Assembly (NCBI RefSeq): GCF_030056705.1
Contig: NZ_JASHIC010000004.1
Coordinates: forward strand, 267,364-331,363
Direction: 5' to 3'
DNA length: 64,000 nt
From: Flectobacillus longus
GTDB taxonomy: Bacteria > Bacteroidota > Bacteroidia > Cytophagales > Spirosomataceae
The translations under genes and the position numbers were made by a program. Within the stretch, counting starts at the first letter, position 1, and the number at the start of each line of letters is the position of its first letter. Positions 1 to 9,294 of the stretch are shown here, one piece after another. Under the pieces are notes generated by a model. That model did not search any database, was not told the origin of the DNA, and saw nothing but the letters and a program-made list of their open reading frames with translations.

Positions 1-1365
1 GAAAATTGGTGTATAAGCATCCAAATTACGCCCAGAAACCACACTCGCAGGGTCATCAAAAACGGCTACCCCTGCGGTAGTTCCCACCCATATCTGTCCA
101 TATTTGTCCAAAGTCATACTGGCAACCGTCGCACTCGGGAGGTTTCCTTGCCCCTTACCACTGTACAGATATGTTCTTTGTTTGGCTGGAGTTTCGACCA
201 TTATGCCTTGATAAGCACCTAAGCGCGTCCAGCGATTTTTGTCTGAGTCCAGAATAATAGAATCTTTACGGTATTGAAAAAGTGTATCTTGGCTCGTTGG
301 GCTATAAGATTTGTACGTACCAGAAGCATTACTTACCAAACCATTGGCATTATCGGCTATCCAAAACTTTTGTTGACTATCCCAAAAACCATCTTGAAAT
401 TGTAAAGCCAAAGGCTCTGTCAGGCGAGAAACTGATTCGTCGGAGGTTTGGTAAACCCTCAGTATTGTACCATTTTTGATTAGTAAATGTTGTGTATCTA
501 AGGCAATAAGTTTGTCGATAGCAGTCGCAAATTTTAGCGTAGAAAATAGTTGCCCATTCGTATATTTCCATAAATCTCCTTCGGTACTTCCAATCCATAA
601 CTGAGTACCTATTACGCTCAAAGCTCCTTTCAACGCGGTTCCATTTGGAGATTTTAGGGTAGTCCAGTTACCAAAGTACTGCAAATTGACTTCATTACTA
701 AGATTCGCTTGACGTATTCCGATGGGTGTGGAGATATACAGGATATTTCCCACTACTACACTTTGAGAAACACCTAATGCGTTGCCATTTTCGCCCAAAT
801 ACAAATAGGTTTCTTTCACTTCTTTTTTATCCAAATCCAATACAACTAAGCCAAAATCATAAGACATGAAGGCTGTATTTTGATAAAAGTTAATATCTGA
901 AACCTTTTTGGAGCTAAGAATTGCAGTATTGTCTTCTATAAACTTTAGAGTTGTGATTTGAGATGTTGGTTCAAACTGGTTATCTAATTGTATCAAGTCT
1001 AGAGTTCCTGAAGCATATCCAACAATTAATAATTTGAGTGAGGCATGTATCTTTATTTGGGCAATTTGGTTATTACTTAATCCGTCTAATTTGGTTAAAA
1101 TATTAGCTTCATTGGCAGATTTGTCATAATAAAAAAGTCCTTGCTCGGTGGCACAATAAATCAGATTGCCTGCTTGTGCCAGCGTTTTGGCTTTCTTATA
1201 ATTGAAATGTGTCCTCCAAGTACCTACTGGAGTAGAAAGTTGTGCCACTGCATTGGTTAGAGTTATCAGAACAATACAGATTAGCAGTAAAAGTTGGAAT
1301 AATGCTTGCGAAGCTTTTATTCCAACTTCAGAAGTTTTTTTTATGTATGAAAACATTTGCGACAT
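1..1365 (-). CDS. porZ: PorZ-like T9SS beta-propeller protein (3' part cut by window edge)
   Basis: The first 455 codons of a gene that runs off the left edge, open without a stop. The start at 1365 gives a signal peptide: a charged start, a hydrophobic stretch at about residues 21-37, then NAVA|Q at 38-42. A second in-frame ATG lies at 1356. The mature part opens with GTWRTHFNYKKAK, then IYCATEQGLFYYD, LDGLSNNQIAQI and VGYASGTLDLIQL, and later has propeller blades such as LWIGSTEGDLWKY and IWVGTTAGVAVF. This order matches PorZ, the surface beta-propeller that helps attach anionic LPS to type IX secreted cargo. The C-terminal sorting domain would lie outside the window. The start overlaps the 3' end of tdk by 25 bases, so the two genes are probably co-transcribed. 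The propeller assignment is firm; PorZ rather than another two-component-regulator propeller protein is likely. Confidence 0.8.
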   Translation of the reverse strand, partial: MSQMFSYIKKTSEVGIKASQALFQLLLLICIVLITLTNAVAQLSTPVGTWRTHFNYKKAKTLAQAGNLIYCATEQGLFYYDKSANEANILTKLDGLSNNQIAQIKIHASLKLLIVGYASGTLDLIQLDNQFEPTSQITTLKFIEDNTAILSSKKVSDINFYQNTAFMSYDFGLVVLDLDKKEVKETYLYLGENGNALGVSQSVVVGNILYISTPIGIRQANLSNEVNLQYFGNWTTLKSPNGTALKGALSVIGTQLWIGSTEGDLWKYTNGQLFSTLKFATAIDKLIALDTQHLLIKNGTILRVYQTSDESVSRLTEPLALQFQDGFWDSQQKFWIADNANGLVSNASGTYKSYSPTSQDTLFQYRKDSIILDSDKNRWTRLGAYQGIMVETPAKQRTYLYSGKGQGNLPSATVASMTLDKYGQIWVGTTAGVAVFDDPASVVSGRNLDAYTPIF

Positions 1366-1916
1366 CTTGCTTCATAACTATCGGTTTCGCCCAATAGTAC
1401 TTGATTTTGTGCAGGAATTTTACGGTAGGAATAATTGGCAACATCACCACAAACTACACATACCGCATGCACTTTGGTGATATACTCGGCAATAGACATA
1501 AGGCCTGGCATTGGACCAAAGGGTTTGCCCTGAAAGTCCATATCTAAACCTGCTATAATTACTCTTTTGCCAGCGTCTGCCAATTGATTGGCAACGTCCA
1601 CAACTGACTCTTGAAAAAACTGGGCTTCGTCGATACCAACCACATCACAATTACCTACCAAAGACAGCATTTCTGCGGGATCTTCTAATGGTAACGAAGA
1701 CACAGATGATGCGTTATGTGAAACGATGTCTTCATTATGATAGCGAGTGTCGACAACTGGTTTAAAAATTTTAACGTCTTGTTTGGCAATTCTGGCACGA
1801 TTGAGGCGACGAATCAACTCTTCAGTTTTTCCAGAAAACATTGATCCACAAATCACTTCTATCCATCCAGTTCGCTGACCTATTTGTTGTTGATTATGAT
1901 AAGGTTCGATGAACAC
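1341..1916 (-). CDS. tdk: Thymidine kinase
   Basis: Cytosolic type II thymidine kinase, phosphorylating (deoxy)thymidine with ATP in pyrimidine salvage. 191 residues, normal for the family. The P-loop GSMFSGKT is at residues 24-31, the DEAQFF motif at 96-101 and the lasso segment AGLDMDFQGKPFGP at about 122-135. Four cysteines (153, 156, 185, 188) form the expected structural zinc site. The final codons overlap the porZ start, so translational coupling is plausible. thyA, the de novo route to dTMP, lies 26 kb away at 27443-28237. Confidence 0.96.
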   Translation of the reverse strand: MFIEPYHNQQQIGQRTGWIEVICGSMFSGKTEELIRRLNRARIAKQDVKIFKPVVDTRYHNEDIVSHNASSVSSLPLEDPAEMLSLVGNCDVVGIDEAQFFQESVVDVANQLADAGKRVIIAGLDMDFQGKPFGPMPGLMSIAEYITKVHAVCVVCGDVANYSYRKIPAQNQVLLGETDSYEARCRKCFHT

Positions 1917-2618
1917 GATTAAAAAAATTTAGTCTAAAATTTGCAATTTGAATGAGTACGTGAGTAAAACTAACATAATTTTACCTGCAATAGGTATTAA
2001 GCTATACGCCGTAAGCTGAAAGTATAAAAGTATTTCTAACAAAATTATGAATACATTTTTTGCCTAATGCCTACTGCTTGCAGCCTAAAGCCTCATATAT
2101 AAGACTGCGAAGATACGACATTTTAGGGTTTCTTGTTGTTTTGAATTTTGTCTACAGTACTATGAATAAAACAAATTTGAACCTTGGGATATTTTCTTTT
2201 CTAATGAAGAAATTTGAAATATGAACAGCGACTTTTTCACTTTTTTTATTATATTCGTGAAAAATCACTGTAAGCTTTTGATAATTATGTGATTTTAGTC
2301 TTTCCGCTCTAAATGTTAGCGCCGACTTTCATCGAGTTTTCATCGACAATGCTATTACACTCGGATAGTACGGTTATAGTCAATCATTTATCATAAAACA
2401 ATCTTCTTAATCCTTTGAATCATTCGCTCCATTAGAGTGATATTTTCTTGTTGAGTCATTTTGATAAAACAATGTAACCGCATGCTTCTACCCTTTTAGA
2501 AATCAACATTTCAGTATTAAATATAAAGACTGAAGGCTTGAAGGACTATTTACTAGAAACAAAACCCAAACCATAAATTAACTAAGATTACTTACATTCC
2601 TAAAATCACTAACACGTT
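1917..2618. other. Intergenic gap of 702 bases between divergent genes
   Basis: Holds one copy of the heptad repeat element (1981-2092). A 22-codon reading frame on the minus strand (2391-2459, starting MTQQENITLMERM) has no recognisable relatives and may be a gene remnant. Otherwise AT-rich sequence in which I see no gene or clear RNA. Confidence 0.5.
1981..2092 (+). repeat. Heptad-array interspersed repeat, copy A1
   Basis: The left part reads TTACCTGCAATAGGTATTAA and continues through GTAAGCTGAA and TATTTCTAA. The right part (2061-2092) is a degenerate 7-base array: TGCCTAA, TGCCTAC, TGCTTGC, AGCCTAA, AGCC. It is closely similar to the copy at 55943-56037 in the same order, and related to copies at 28426, 35522, 43232 and 49161. 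All are intergenic. Confidence 0.7.
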
Positions 2619-3086
2619 ATGAAGACAATTTATCAATGGTTATCAGAGTATGGCGAAAGTCACCAAAACGCTACAAACAAAGCGGTGCATTCCATCTGTG
2701 TACCACTTATCTTTTTTAGTATTGTTGGTTTTTTCTTTAGTATAAAACTCCCCTTTTTCAATGTTCTGGGAATTGAAGGTAACTTAGCAATGTTGATGCT
2801 AACTTTCACCACGTTTTATTACTTTGTACTTTCAAAATCTCTATCCATTGGCATGTTTGTTTTTTCTCTTATCTGTTTACTTCTCTGTCTAGCTATCGAA
2901 TCTTCTGGAATTGCGCCACTTTGGCAATTTTGCTCTACTATTTTCATTTTTGCATGGATTGGTCAATTTTGGGGGCATAAGGTGGAAGGTCGTAAACCTT
3001 CTTTTTTCAAGGACTTACAATTTTTAATGATTGGCCCTGCTTGGTTATTGAGTTTCATTTATCAGCGTTTTGGTATTACGTTTTAA
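2619..3086 (+). CDS. Mpo1-like (DUF962) integral membrane protein
   Basis: 155-residue membrane protein of the DUF962/Mpo1 family. The yeast member is an Fe2+-dependent dioxygenase acting on 2-hydroxy fatty acids in phytosphingosine breakdown. Conserved family positions are visible: SHQNATNK with H15, HSICVP with H24 near the N-terminus, then GHKVEGRKPSFF and FLMIGPAWLL near the C-terminus. About four hydrophobic segments lie in between. The gene is single and followed by a strong terminator. Whether this organism uses it on sphingolipid-derived or other hydroxy fatty acids cannot be told from the sequence. Confidence 0.85.
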   Translation: MKTIYQWLSEYGESHQNATNKAVHSICVPLIFFSIVGFFFSIKLPFFNVLGIEGNLAMLMLTFTTFYYFVLSKSLSIGMFVFSLICLLLCLAIESSGIAPLWQFCSTIFIFAWIGQFWGHKVEGRKPSFFKDLQFLMIGPAWLLSFIYQRFGITF

Positions 3087-3146
3087 TATCATATAAGTTT
3101 TAGACACTCTGGCATTCGCTAATGCCATTCATCATATTCATGAACA

Positions 3147-3187
3147 ATACAGCACCAAATGAGCTTATTTGGTGCTGTATTTTTTTA
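3147..3187 (+). terminator. Intrinsic terminator after the Mpo1-like gene
   Basis: Perfect 14-base arms (ATACAGCACCAAAT / ATTTGGTGCTGTAT) around a six-base loop, followed directly by a run of T. Confidence 0.9.
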
Positions 3188-3215
3188 TAAACCAATCACT
3201 TAAATTTAAAAAGTT

Positions 3216-4115
3216 ATGATACTGATGATTTTGGGGTTAATGTTGTGCATCGCAGGATATATGTTCAACAGTCCCAATGCTAACCTTCAACGTATTGCTC
3301 GTCCACTTTCCATTGCTGGCATTATCTTTTTTCTTATTGGGTTTTCAACCTCTGTTGTCCGAAAAGTAGATACTGGGCAAGTTGGCGTACCTTCCTTGTT
3401 TGGGGAAGTACAAAACAAGACCTTAGAAAGCGGCTTAAATTTTATTAACCCACTGGACGATGTAACAATGTTTGATATTAAAACGCAAAATTATACTATG
3501 TCTGCTTCACACGATGAAGGAGACAAAGAAGGAGACGACGCCATCAGGGTATTGACGGCGGATGGCTTGGAAGTGATTATTGACTTAACGGTACTTTATC
3601 GGATAAGTCCCGCACAAGCTCCTGCTATTTTGAAACAAATTGGTGCTGATTACAAAGACAAAATTATTCGCCCGATTACTCGTACCAAAATTCGAGATAA
3701 TGCAGTCTATTATGATGCAGTGTCGCTATATTCGACCAAAAGAGATGAATTTCAAAATCGTATTTTCAAAGCTATTGACATCGATTTGAAGAATAGAGGG
3801 ATTGTTCTTGAACAGCTTTTAATTCGAAATATTAATTTACCAGCATCAGTAAAACAAACGATTGAATCTAAAATTAATGCTGAACAGGAAGCGCAAAAAA
3901 TGCAATTTGTTTTACAAAAAGAAAAACAAGAAGCAGAACGTAAAAGAGTAGAAGCACAAGGTATTGCTGACTATCAGCGAATTATTTCGACAGGTCTGAG
4001 TGATAAGCAATTACAATACGAAGCAATCAAAGCCCAAAGAGATTTGTCATTATCTCCTAATGCAAAAGTTATCATTATGGGCGCCAAAGGAAATACACCT
4101 ATCATTTTGAATTAA
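3216..4115 (+). CDS. SPFH/prohibitin family membrane protein
   Basis: 299-residue SPFH (stomatin/prohibitin/flotillin/HflK-C) protein. Two hydrophobic segments near the N-terminus (about residues 2-18 and 29-46) anchor it. The band-7 domain follows (VRKVDTGQVGVPSLFG ... GLNFINPLDDV), then the prohibitin-type stretch LLIRNINLPASVKQTIE. A charged coiled coil (about 220-260, rich in EQEAQKM and EKQEAERKR) precedes a short hydrophobic end. Such proteins form ring-like membrane scaffolds and often modulate FtsH-type proteases. No partner gene is adjacent, so the specific role is open. Confidence 0.9.
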   Translation: MILMILGLMLCIAGYMFNSPNANLQRIARPLSIAGIIFFLIGFSTSVVRKVDTGQVGVPSLFGEVQNKTLESGLNFINPLDDVTMFDIKTQNYTMSASHDEGDKEGDDAIRVLTADGLEVIIDLTVLYRISPAQAPAILKQIGADYKDKIIRPITRTKIRDNAVYYDAVSLYSTKRDEFQNRIFKAIDIDLKNRGIVLEQLLIRNINLPASVKQTIESKINAEQEAQKMQFVLQKEKQEAERKRVEAQGIADYQRIISTGLSDKQLQYEAIKAQRDLSLSPNAKVIIMGAKGNTPIILN

Positions 4116-4122
4116 TTTTTGG

Positions 4123-4180
4123 ATTTGAAGATTTGAAAATTTGTTTTGCTACATCAAAACTCATTTTCAAATCTTCAAAT
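4123..4180. terminator. Hairpin between convergent genes, CAAATCTTCAAAT repeat type
   Basis: 18-base arms ATTTGAAGATTTGAAAAT and its exact complement lie between the 3' ends of the SPFH gene and ribBA. It probably ends transcription from both sides, although there is no clean T-run. The same arm sequence recurs at 58622-58666. Confidence 0.6.
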
Positions 4181-4203
4181 TGACAAATTTCCAAATTCAA
4201 AAA

Positions 4204-5418
4204 CTATCCTTTTAGAATATCATGTCCCATTTTGTCACGCTTAGTTTGCAAATAGCGCTCATTATGTGGATTTGGTGCAATTTCGATTGCAACGGTTTCT
4301 ACGATTTCGAGACCATAACCAAAAAGAGCTGCACGTTTTTTAGGATTATTTGAAATCAATTTGATTTTACCAACGCCCAAATCACGTAAAATTTGTGCCC
4401 CTACACCATAATCTCTTTCATCCATTTTGAAACCTAATTCCAAATTAGCCTCCACGGTATCACGACCTTGTTCTTGAAGCTTGTAAGCCTTGAGTTTGTT
4501 AATCAAACCAATACCTCTACCCTCTTGGAACATATATAGGACTACTCCTTTTCCTGCTTTTTCAACCATTTCCATCGCATTGTGTAGCTGTGCCCCACAA
4601 TCACAACGGCATGAGCCAAAGATATCGCCTGTAACACATGAGCTATGAACACGTACCAATACAGGTTCGTCTTTTTCCCAAGTTCCTTTTACCAAAGCAA
4701 GGTGACTTTCGCCTGTGTTTAATTGTTTAAAAGCAATTAAGTCAAAATGTCCACGTTCGGTTGGCATATCAACACCAATTTCACGCTTAATCAAAGATTC
4801 AGTTTTTAGGCGATATTCAACCAAATCCTTGATTGTTACAAGTTTCAAATTGAATTTATCAGCCATACGTCTCAAATCTGGAAGACGCGCCATGGTACCA
4901 TCCTCATTCAATACTTCGATAAGTACACCTGAAGGCTTGAAACCAGCCAATTTGGCAAAATCCATAGCAGCTTCAGTATGCCCAGTACGACGCAAAACGC
5001 CTTCTTTACGAGCCTTCAAAGGGAAAATATGCCCAGGACGACCCAGCTCTTCAGGACGGATATTTTCGTCAACTAATGCCTGAATCGTTTTAGCACGATC
5101 GGGAGCTGAAATACCTGTGGTACAGCCATGACCTAATAAATCTACAGAAACAGTAAATGGCGTTTCGTGCGAGGCAGTATTATTGCCCACCATCATTTCG
5201 AGACCTAATTCATTACAACGTTCTTCGGTCAGGGATACGCACATCAAACCACGACCTTCACGAATCATAAAATTGACCATTTCGGGAGTGATTGCCTCAG
5301 AGGCACAAATCATATCTCCTTCATTTTCACGGTCTTCATCATCAGCAACAATGATTATTTCACCATTTCTGATTGCTTCTATAGCCTCCTCAATACTATC
5401 TAATTTAATAGCTGACAT
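4204..5418 (-). CDS. ribBA: RibBA: DHBP synthase / GTP cyclohydrolase II
   Basis: Bifunctional riboflavin enzyme. The N-terminal half makes 3,4-dihydroxy-2-butanone 4-phosphate from ribulose 5-phosphate ([10 protein letters not shown] at about residues 26-35, RRTGHTEA further on). The C-terminal half opens GTP to the pyrimidine precursor, with zinc cysteines in [20 protein letters not shown] and the GRGIGL segment. I chose the ATG at 5418 (404 residues, [13 protein letters not shown]). The upstream ATG at 5445 adds nine residues, and a promoter-like TACTTTTG at 5443-5450 would start transcription downstream of it. Other rib genes are not in the window. Confidence 0.96.
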   Translation of the reverse strand: MSAIKLDSIEEAIEAIRNGEIIIVADDEDRENEGDMICASEAITPEMVNFMIREGRGLMCVSLTEERCNELGLEMMVGNNTASHETPFTVSVDLLGHGCTTGISAPDRAKTIQALVDENIRPEELGRPGHIFPLKARKEGVLRRTGHTEAAMDFAKLAGFKPSGVLIEVLNEDGTMARLPDLRRMADKFNLKLVTIKDLVEYRLKTESLIKREIGVDMPTERGHFDLIAFKQLNTGESHLALVKGTWEKDEPVLVRVHSSCVTGDIFGSCRCDCGAQLHNAMEMVEKAGKGVVLYMFQEGRGIGLINKLKAYKLQEQGRDTVEANLELGFKMDERDYGVGAQILRDLGVGKIKLISNNPKKRAALFGYGLEIVETVAIEIAPNPHNERYLQTKRDKMGHDILKG

Positions 5419-5442
5419 CTTTTTATTTTTTTGGGGCCGAAA

Positions 5443-5450
5443 CAAAAGTA
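5443..5450 (-). promoter_or_regulatory. Candidate -7 element for ribBA
   Basis: TACTTTTG on the minus strand matches the Bacteroidota -7 consensus TAnnTTTG and lies 25 bases upstream of the chosen start codon. No convincing -33 box was seen. Confidence 0.4.
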
Positions 5451-5723
5451 TTAGCAGAGTTTCAATAAGTCATAAAGAAGTCTTGTTTTCACGTAACCTA
5501 TTCAATTCTTTATAATTTGAGAATGTTCTTGCCAACACTTTCATGTCGAATCAATATCATAAATTTGTATTTCATTTAAAACTCCAAAGTTATACTATTT
5601 TGTTCCGAGTCAGTACAGGCTTACTCACAAAGGTGATATTTTTTGTATATTTATCATAAAATCGCACCTCATTCGTTGATAGATTATCTCCCTTGTCTCT
5701 CCTACCTATTTGTGTTTATATAC

Positions 5724-5754
5724 ATTGTTAGCATAGTTATTGCTACTACCTTTA
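5724..5754 (+). promoter_or_regulatory. Candidate promoter of the T9SS type B protein gene
   Basis: ATTG, 19 bases, then TACCTTTA, about 43 bases upstream of the ATG at 5797. It fits the Bacteroidota -33/-7 pattern with one mismatch in each box. The rest of the 5419-5796 gap holds only the ribBA -7 element. Confidence 0.4.
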
Positions 5755-5796
5755 TTTAATCTTATCCTAAGTTGATTTTTGAAGATATTAATCATT

Positions 5797-7950
5797 ATGA
5801 TTCATTTATTTACTACATACTTTACTCGAAATATCTTTTTTCTTTTTCTACTGGTAACTTTTCATGAAGTTGCTTTAGGACAATGCCCGAATGCCCCATT
5901 GAGTGACGACAGGGGTGTTTTTTCAATCAATAATATTGATTCGAATCCTGTAAACTCGGATGGAGATAACAACCCTACTGCAGTCAATAATATACCTTTG
6001 AAAGTATGCCCGCAACAATCCCTTACGTTGAAAGATTTAGTAAATGGCGGGCAATCCCGATCTTTCGAAATTACTCAAAACACATCCGTACTTTCTACGC
6101 CTAGTGCAATTCCTGTACCTAGTACTACTAACTCAATATCTACTACAGCGCCAGTCACTCCAGGAATATATTTTATCAAGAGCTTCGGTAGCAACAATGG
6201 AGCAGGCTACTACGCTTGTCAGGTGATTCAGGTAGTAGACTTGGAAAAACCCAAATACACCGTAAAAATGTGTGATATTGCTGGTACATCACAAAAAGAA
6301 GTTACGATTGTTCTACTCGATGACCCATCAAATAAGTTGATTGATGCTTATTCCTATTCTGTTACACCATTAGGAAGTGTTCCAAGAGGTACAAATATTT
6401 CTGACATAACTAATTACCCTTACTCAATCCCACTAACAGTAAATAGTGGCTTTACATCTTATGAGTTAGTTATCTCGGGGACAAACAAAGTAGGTAGATG
6501 TGAAAAATCAGACTCAAGAACCCTCACCACAGTATCTACTCCACAAACTCCCATACTATACGACATAAGTATTGATAATGGAATTTCATTAAATGTAGCA
6601 GCCACTGCTGGAATAGAACATAAAATTTGGATGCGTGATCCCATAGGCGAATCAACCTATAATACAACTGGCACACCAGTTTATACTTACACACCTACTG
6701 CCTCATTAGTAGGTGAAATACAAAAATTCTCTGTTCCTGACCCTACCAAGCAATATTGCTTTAAAGTTAATGCCTTTGACGTATGCAATGAAAAGACTGT
6801 TGAAAGCATCAACGAAATTTGTACCACACCACTCAGGGGCGATACAAAGCAAGGGGGTAATACCATTATTTGGTCAGTAGCACAAGGTAACCTACTTGGC
6901 AATACTTTTCGTTCATACGATGTATTCAAAGTAGATGCATCTGGCACTGAATCACTAGTAAGAAATATTACAACTATAGGAGATAATCTGTATGATGATA
7001 CAAATGTTATTTGTGGAGAAGAATACACCTATAAGGTCGTAACTAATTACCAATCCAAATCCATTTCCAATTTACTAAAACTAAAAAACACTTCCGTTCC
7101 TCCAACGCCTCTAGGTAAGTTAGGTAGTACCGTCATAGGTGGACAATCGATTCGTGTAACGTCATTGGAAAAAGAAGGAAATGATTTACCAACATTCACA
7201 GCTTTTAACTACTACCGTGCCAACAGCATCAATGGCAATTATACTAAAGTACATTCGGGTACGAGTGCTTTTTGGGATGATACTTCGGTCAATACAAACG
7301 CTCAACAGTATTGCTTTTATATGACATGGACAGGTGGCTGTGGCGAGTCTCAGCCGTCCTCTAAGGTTTGCCCCATTTTTGCTCAAATGCAAGGCTCATC
7401 AATGATTTGGTCTCCCGAAAGTTCTTTTACAGATCCTATTACAGAATATAGAATCTATCGGATAGACCCTATTACAGGTCTTCCCATTAATACCGCTGGA
7501 TCTGGCTTACCTTATACAAGCACAAGAAATTCACTCAACCTTTCTACTTTAAACATTCCTGAAGCAGAAGGACAAACCATTTATTTAGCGATTGAGGGCT
7601 ATCCGACTAGCTATCCTCCTACTACACTTTCTAACTATGTAGAATATCAACGTCCTTCGTTGGTACTTTCGGCACAGGCATTTACGCCTAATGGCGATGG
7701 GCTCAATGACACATTTTATATTCAAGGACGATTTATCAAGGCTACAAAAATGTCTATTTTTGACCGTTGGGGCAATTTAATTTCATTTATAGAAAACACC
7801 AACTATCAAAATAATCCACAGTTGGGTTGGGACGGTACAAGCTCAAATGGCAACAAAGTACCTGCGGGAAGTTACGCTTTTCAGGTACAAGTAGAAGACC
7901 TTTCTGGTAATATCATTACTAAAGAAGGAAGCATTGTAGTGGTTTACTAA
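5797..7950 (+). CDS. Secreted multidomain protein with gliding-motility/T9SS type B C-terminal domain
   Basis: 717 residues from the ATG at 5797; an in-frame TTG at 5779 would add six residues before the signal peptide and is less likely. The signal peptide has a hydrophobic FFLFLLVTF core and ends near ALGQ. The body looks like a string of beta-sandwich (fibronectin-III-like) modules with scattered cysteines. The last ~90 residues are the gliding-motility-associated C-terminal domain (AFTPNGDGLNDTF, FDRWGNL, WDGTSSNGNKVPAGSYAFQV), the type B signal for export by the type IX system. No catalytic domain is recognisable; adhesion or a surface structural role is an inference. Confidence 0.88.
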   Translation: MIHLFTTYFTRNIFFLFLLVTFHEVALGQCPNAPLSDDRGVFSINNIDSNPVNSDGDNNPTAVNNIPLKVCPQQSLTLKDLVNGGQSRSFEITQNTSVLSTPSAIPVPSTTNSISTTAPVTPGIYFIKSFGSNNGAGYYACQVIQVVDLEKPKYTVKMCDIAGTSQKEVTIVLLDDPSNKLIDAYSYSVTPLGSVPRGTNISDITNYPYSIPLTVNSGFTSYELVISGTNKVGRCEKSDSRTLTTVSTPQTPILYDISIDNGISLNVAATAGIEHKIWMRDPIGESTYNTTGTPVYTYTPTASLVGEIQKFSVPDPTKQYCFKVNAFDVCNEKTVESINEICTTPLRGDTKQGGNTIIWSVAQGNLLGNTFRSYDVFKVDASGTESLVRNITTIGDNLYDDTNVICGEEYTYKVVTNYQSKSISNLLKLKNTSVPPTPLGKLGSTVIGGQSIRVTSLEKEGNDLPTFTAFNYYRANSINGNYTKVHSGTSAFWDDTSVNTNAQQYCFYMTWTGGCGESQPSSKVCPIFAQMQGSSMIWSPESSFTDPITEYRIYRIDPITGLPINTAGSGLPYTSTRNSLNLSTLNIPEAEGQTIYLAIEGYPTSYPPTTLSNYVEYQRPSLVLSAQAFTPNGDGLNDTFYIQGRFIKATKMSIFDRWGNLISFIENTNYQNNPQLGWDGTSSNGNKVPAGSYAFQVQVEDLSGNIITKEGSIVVVY

Positions 7951-8066
7951 ATGGTTTCATTAATCAACGTTTTGGTGACTTGAGGGAAGAATTGTAACTT
8001 GCAAGTCCAACATGAGCATTGGCTCATGAACCATTTTTTGATTATCCAAAACAAAGCAAATAAGTT

Positions 8067-8402
8067 ATGTTCGACATGATGGGAATGCTTGGAAAGGTAA
8101 AAGACCTTCAAGCAAAAATGAAAGAAGCACAAGAAACATTGGGAACAATCGTTGAAACTGGCGAAGCTGGTGGTGGTATGGTAAAAGTAACTATCAATGG
8201 CAAAAAACAATTGCTCAATGTTGAAATCGATGAAGATTTATTAAAACCTTCTGACCGTGAAGTTGTACAAGATTTGATTGTAGCAGCTACTAACATTGCC
8301 ATGGGTAATATCGAAGGTAAAATCAAAGAACACCTACAGCAAGCTACTAATGGACTTCTTCCGAATATTCCTGGCTTGGATTTAGGAGGAATGTTTTCAT
8401 AA
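8067..8402 (+). CDS. YbaB/EbfC family nucleoid-associated protein
   Basis: 111-residue YbaB/EbfC protein, a small dimeric DNA-binding protein usually found near recombination genes. Family features are the N-terminal helix MLGKVKDLQAKMKEAQETL, the GGGMVKVTINGKKQLLNVEID strand region and the C-terminal helices with DLIVAATNIAM. Length is normal. Here it sits between the T9SS substrate gene and a GldA-like ATPase rather than next to recR or dnaX. Confidence 0.93.
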   Translation: MFDMMGMLGKVKDLQAKMKEAQETLGTIVETGEAGGGMVKVTINGKKQLLNVEIDEDLLKPSDREVVQDLIVAATNIAMGNIEGKIKEHLQQATNGLLPNIPGLDLGGMFS

Positions 8403-8413
8403 AACATGAAATA

Positions 8414-8485
8414 AATGAGTGGTTGATTGGTAATGTAGGATTAAGGCAATACTAGCTATTCTACATTGCCAATCAACCACTCATT
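8414..8485. repeat. Octad-type hairpin between ybaB and gldA, copy C1
   Basis: 25-base arms (AATGAGTGGTTGATTGGTAA... and complement ending ...CAACCACTCATT) close a 22-base loop; the right side continues into CACTCAATCATTCAA. Belongs to the GAGTGATT repeat group. There is no T-run, so it may shape mRNA rather than terminate. Confidence 0.7.
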
Positions 8486-8512
8486 CACTCAATCATTCAA
8501 CAATACGCTAGG

Positions 8513-9223
8513 ATGTCTATCAAAATTCAAAATCTTACCAAAATTTACGGGCAGCAAAAAGCTGTTGACAATATTTCTTTTGAGGTTAATCAAGGTGAAA
8601 TTGTTGGTTTTCTCGGACCTAACGGTGCAGGAAAGTCCACTACCATGAAAATCGCTACTTGTTATATTCCTGCCACTGAAGGTTCTGTAGAAGTATGTGG
8701 TTACGATGTACAAAAGTCGTCAAAAGAAGTACGTAGAAATATTGGTTACCTTCCCGAACACAACCCACTTTATTTGGATATGTATGTGAAGGAATTTTTG
8801 AGCTTTGTTGGTGGAATTTACCAAATAAAAGGCAATCAACTGACACGCAGAATCGAAGAGGTGATAGAGTTAGTAGGTTTACAAATTGAACAAAAGAAAA
8901 AAATCGGTCAGCTTTCAAAAGGATATCGTCAACGTGTAGGACTAGCTCAAGCGTTGATTCATGACCCAAAAGTTTTGATTTTGGACGAACCAACAACGGG
9001 TCTCGATCCTAATCAACTTGTTGAGATTCGTCAGGTTATCAAAAATATCGGAAAAGAAAAAACAGTGGTATTCTCGACACATATCATGCAAGAAGTAGAG
9101 GCTATCTGTGACAGAGTCGTCATTATCAACAAAGGTAAAATCGTAGAAGACCAAGCGCTTTCGTCATTGGTACAAAATGGACAATCTTTGGAGGATACTT
9201 TCCGTAAATTAACGATTCAATAA
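8513..9223 (+). CDS. gldA: GldA-type ABC transporter ATP-binding protein, short form
   Basis: ABC ATPase most like GldA, the ATP-binding subunit of the GldA-GldF-GldG transporter linked to gliding. Walker A GPNGAGKST is at 35-43, NIGYLPEHNPLYLDMYVKEF at 76-95 is typical of GldA, the signature LSKGYRQR is at 134-141, Walker B LILDEP at 155-160 and the H-loop histidine at 190. The protein stops at 236 residues after SLEDTFRKLTIQ, whereas gliding GldA proteins that I know are roughly 300 residues. No permease gene is next to it. It may be GldA or a close export-type paralogue. Confidence 0.8.
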   Translation: MSIKIQNLTKIYGQQKAVDNISFEVNQGEIVGFLGPNGAGKSTTMKIATCYIPATEGSVEVCGYDVQKSSKEVRRNIGYLPEHNPLYLDMYVKEFLSFVGGIYQIKGNQLTRRIEEVIELVGLQIEQKKKIGQLSKGYRQRVGLAQALIHDPKVLILDEPTTGLDPNQLVEIRQVIKNIGKEKTVVFSTHIMQEVEAICDRVVIINKGKIVEDQALSSLVQNGQSLEDTFRKLTIQ

Positions 9224-9231
9224 AAGAACAA

Positions 9232-9264
9232 TAAGCTAGAGAACAACTTTGATTTTCTAGCTTA
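9232..9264. terminator. Terminator between convergent gldA and omega-amidase genes
   Basis: Twelve-base arms TAAGCTAGAGAA / TTTTCTAGCTTA with one mismatch, followed by a T-rich stretch; probably works for gldA and possibly in both directions. Confidence 0.65.
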
Positions 9265-9294
9265 CTGTTTATTGAGTAAGGATATTTTTAATTC

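Noticed and set aside
2391..2459. 22-codon minus-strand frame in the tdk-Mpo1 gap
   Set aside because: Too short and without recognised relatives to call a gene; mentioned only as a possible remnant.
4715..5083. 122-codon plus-strand frame opposite ribBA
   Set aside because: Antisense shadow of ribBA, rich in S, R and K as expected from complementing an ordinary gene.
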